Below are positions 61,845-64,000 of a stretch of 64,000 bases of DNA, piece by piece. Position 1 is the first letter of the stretch, and every line of letters starts with the position of its first letter. A model generated the notes under the pieces. That model was not told the DNA's origin. It searched no databases and saw only the letters and a list, made by a program, of their open reading frames with translations. The stretch comes from Pseudoxanthomonas sp. Root630. GTDB taxonomy: Bacteria > Pseudomonadota > Gammaproteobacteria > Xanthomonadales > Xanthomonadaceae. The DNA lies in the NCBI RefSeq assembly GCF_001427585.1, contig NZ_LMGY01000012.1, positions 246,001 through 310,000 on the forward strand, written 5' to 3'. The position numbers and the translations under genes are program-made.

Positions 61845-64000
61845 TCAGAACTTGTAGCGAACGCCCAGCAGGTACTGGCGGCCGGTTTCGCTGTAGTCCA
61901 GCGGCAGCTGGCCGTTCGCGTTCTGGACCCACGACTCCTGCGCTTCGTCCGTCAGGTTGATACCTTCCAGGCTCAGCTCCAGGTGGTCGTTGATCTTGTA
62001 GCGCAGCGCCATGTCGATGGTGGTCGTGCCGGTCTGCCCGTGCACGCCATCGATGTTGTAGCCCGCTTCGGTGCCGGGCGCCTGCAACAGATAGTCGTCG
62101 CGGTTGGTCGCCGAGACACGACCGGAGAAGCGCTCGCCTTCGTAGTACAGGGTGGCGTTCCAGGAGTGCTTCGACATGCCGGTCCACGGCGCCTTCAGCA
62201 CGTTGACGCCCGCGCTGTTGACGTACTGGATCTCCGTGTCCACGTAGGTGTAGTTCAGCTGCGTGCCGAAGTTGGACCACTTGCCCGGCAGGAAGGTGAA
62301 CGGCTGGATGAAGGTGGCTTCGAAACCCTTCACCTTTCCGCCTGGCGTATTGACCGGCACGCTGAAGACGAAGTCGTCGTTGACCGTCGCGCCGGTGCCA
62401 TCGAGCAGGCTGGCCGGCAGGCCGCTGGACGCATAGCTGCGCACTTCGCGGGTCGTCTGCACGAAGCCGTCGATGTCCTTGTAGAACAGGCCCAGGCCCA
62501 GCATCGCACCTTCGTTGAAGTACCACTCGAAGCCCAGGTCCACGGTCTCTGCGCGGACGGGATCGAGGTTGGGATTGCCACCGCTGACCGTGCGCGCGCC
62601 GCCGCTGACATTGACCGTTACGCCGGGCGTCAGGGAGCCCAGTCCGGGACGCGACATGACCTTCGCGGCGCCGAGCCGGATCAGGAAGTCCGGCGTGATC
62701 TCGGCCACCAGGTTCATCGACGGCAGGGTGTCGCTGTACTCGCGTGTCACGGTCGTGGCGACGGGCGTGCCGCTGGCGGTCGCAATGCCGGTGGAGCTCT
62801 GCTTGGTACGGACATAACGCACGCCGACGTTGCCGGACACCGGAACGGGGCCCAGATCGGCGGAGAACTCGCCCATCAGGTAAACGCCACGGTCCTCTTC
62901 CTTCACGCTGCGGGTGTTGACCGCGCGCTCGGTGACGGCATAGATGCCGGTGTTGCTGTAGATGTCGAACAGATCGGCGATGGCCTCGTAGTCCGGGATG
63001 ACCCAGGTACCCGGCGAACCGTTGACGCCGCTCAGGCTGGCCAGCTCCGTGAGGTCCGCCGGCACGGTGGTGGTGCCGCCGGTGAATGTCGGCACCACCA
63101 GCTCGGACGCGCGCCGCAGCTCACGCGTGGAGAAGGAGTAGTCCTTCGCCTGCACGCCGCCCTTCAGGCGGAATCCCGGGCTGATGTTCCAGTTGAAATC
63201 CAGCTGCGCGGTGTCGAAATCGTTGGTGACGTACTGCGGACGGATGCGGATTTCCGCCAGCGTCCACCCATTCGGGTTCGTCGGATCGATACCGTAGTTG
63301 AGGATCGGCTTGTAAGGATCGCTGCGGTAGTCGTAGCTGTAGTTATCGACGTTCAGCTTGTCCATGATGATCGTCGTCTGGATCGGGTTCTCGTGCTCCG
63401 ACTTGGACGTACCGATCTTCCCGCTGATCTTGAAGTTGTCGGTGAACTCGTGCTCGCCTTCCAGGTTGAGCTGGGTGAAGACGGTGTTCCATTCGTCGTG
63501 GCGGCTTTCCGAGCGGATGTCCACGTCATCGAACAGGCCATAGACCAGCGCGCCGTTCTCGATCACGCCATCGCGGACGATGGTCTGGGGCTTGCCGGTG
63601 CCGCTGCGGCTGAACGAGATCGCTTCGATGTACTTCTCGTCGCGTACCGCATCGATCTTGGAATACAGCGCATCGAGTGCGAACTGGGTGCGGTCGGTCG
63701 GCTTGAACTGCAGCGCCGCCGCCACGCCGGTGCGCTTCTGGTCGTGTTCCATCAGCGTGTAGCGCGGGAAGCGCGGGTGGTAGACGTCCGCGCTGCGGGC
63801 GGCGGCGAACGGCGACGTCGCGCTGAAGTTGCCGTTGCTGGTGCCCTGGGCCCAGCGACCGCTGCCGGAGCCTTCTTCCAGTGCCTGGCGCTCGGAGTAG
63901 GCGACCGACAGCAGGGCGCCGAACTTGCCGTCGGCCCAGGTATTGGCGATCAGCGCGCCGATCCGGGGATCGGTCTTGTCGGCCAGGTCGTTGTAGCTGG
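61845..64000 (-). CDS. TonB-dependent receptor 2 (N-terminal part outside the window)
   Basis: The frame is open from the stop at 61845 to the window edge, so at least 718 residues of the barrel are present, and the plug and signal lie beyond. The end YLLGVRYKF and the strands (NTWADGKFGALLSVAYSER, FYKDIDGFVQTTREV, VNTPGGKVKGFEATFIQPFTFLPGKW) closely parallel receptor 1, so this is a tandem paralogue. It probably handles a related pectin oligosaccharide. The internal ATG at 63752 is not the real start. Confidence 0.92.
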   Translation of the reverse strand, partial: SYNDLADKTDPRIGALIANTWADGKFGALLSVAYSERQALEEGSGSGRWAQGTSNGNFSATSPFAAARSADVYHPRFPRYTLMEHDQKRTGVAAALQFKPTDRTQFALDALYSKIDAVRDEKYIEAISFSRSGTGKPQTIVRDGVIENGALVYGLFDDVDIRSESRHDEWNTVFTQLNLEGEHEFTDNFKISGKIGTSKSEHENPIQTTIIMDKLNVDNYSYDYRSDPYKPILNYGIDPTNPNGWTLAEIRIRPQYVTNDFDTAQLDFNWNISPGFRLKGGVQAKDYSFSTRELRRASELVVPTFTGGTTTVPADLTELASLSGVNGSPGTWVIPDYEAIADLFDIYSNTGIYAVTERAVNTRSVKEEDRGVYLMGEFSADLGPVPVSGNVGVRYVRTKQSSTGIATASGTPVATTVTREYSDTLPSMNLVAEITPDFLIRLGAAKVMSRPGLGSLTPGVTVNVSGGARTVSGGNPNLDPVRAETVDLGFEWYFNEGAMLGLGLFYKDIDGFVQTTREVRSYASSGLPASLLDGTGATVNDDFVFSVPVNTPGGKVKGFEATFIQPFTFLPGKWSNFGTQLNYTYVDTEIQYVNSAGVNVLKAPWTGMSKHSWNATLYYEGERFSGRVSATNRDDYLLQAPGTEAGYNIDGVHGQTGTTTIDMALRYKINDHLELSLEGINLTDEAQESWVQNANGQLPLDYSETGRQYLLGVRYKF

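Overview
This 64 kb window is a high-GC chromosomal segment, most likely from a gammaproteobacterium of the Xanthomonadaceae/Lysobacteraceae (Pseudoxanthomonas–Xanthomonas–Stenotrophomonas group). This is inferred from gene order (glnE; KDO transferase next to LpxL-type acyltransferases; a Pcm-like methyltransferase with tolC; a contiguous ilvC-G-M-A-leuA-C-D-B run opposite ilvD), from Caulobacter/Xanthomonas-type TonB-dependent receptors, and from palindromic repeats of the kind common in this family. No phage, transposase, CRISPR array, tRNA or rRNA was seen, and base composition looks even throughout.

Layout. 1-2324: 3' part of glnE. 2.4-5.2 kb: an ELM1-like protein, a hypothetical protein, a RutE-type nitroreductase and YceI. 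5.4-11.2 kb: an envelope block (zinc-finger protein, glycosyltransferase, O-antigen ligase, two LpxL-family acyltransferases arranged tail to tail, waaA), then a CoA-transferase. 12.6-19.9 kb: an efflux block (pcm-like/tolC, a TetR regulator, a divergent RND adaptor and pump). 20-31.2 kb: branched-chain amino acid synthesis, with nearly all genes on the minus strand and overlapping start/stop codons. It begins at a leader peptide and attenuator terminator in front of ilvC, with ilvD divergent. 31.2-34 kb: an orphan PhnD-like binding protein and an S9 peptidase. 34.1-36.3 kb: a TPP riboswitch and thiC. 36.4-46.4 kb: mostly small envelope or unknown proteins, including a potassium-channel-like protein with an altered filter, an aspartyl beta-hydroxylase/sulfotransferase pair, ppa, a lytic transglycosylase, two EF-hand proteins, a proline-rich lipoprotein and a HAD phosphatase.

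46.4-64 kb is a pectin/rhamnogalacturonan utilisation locus: rhamnogalacturonan acetylesterase fused to a cupin, KduD, KduI, a LacI-family regulator, a GH43 enzyme, a PL10 pectate lyase, a TRAP transporter (DctM, DctQ, DctP), an FAH-family hydrolase/hydratase, a divergent PL1 pectate lyase and two TonB-dependent receptors (the second cut by the window edge). Enzymes outside or in the periplasm would cut pectin, the receptors and TRAP system would import unsaturated oligogalacturonides, and KduI/KduD would convert the product towards 2-keto-3-deoxygluconate. KdgK and KdgA are not in the window. A shared operator-like motif lies in front of kduI, between the FAH and PL1 genes, and in front of the first receptor. 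At two of these sites it lies within or over a recognisable sigma-70 promoter. This supports one local regulon, most simply controlled by the LacI-family protein.

The best-supported regulatory discoveries are the ilv attenuator (a leader peptide with a Leu/Val/Ile codon run, an antiterminator segment and a terminator) and the pectin operators. The least explained coding elements are the hydroxylase-sulfotransferase pair, the channel with a non-canonical filter and its 55-residue upstream neighbour, and the FAH-family gene that heads the TRAP operon.
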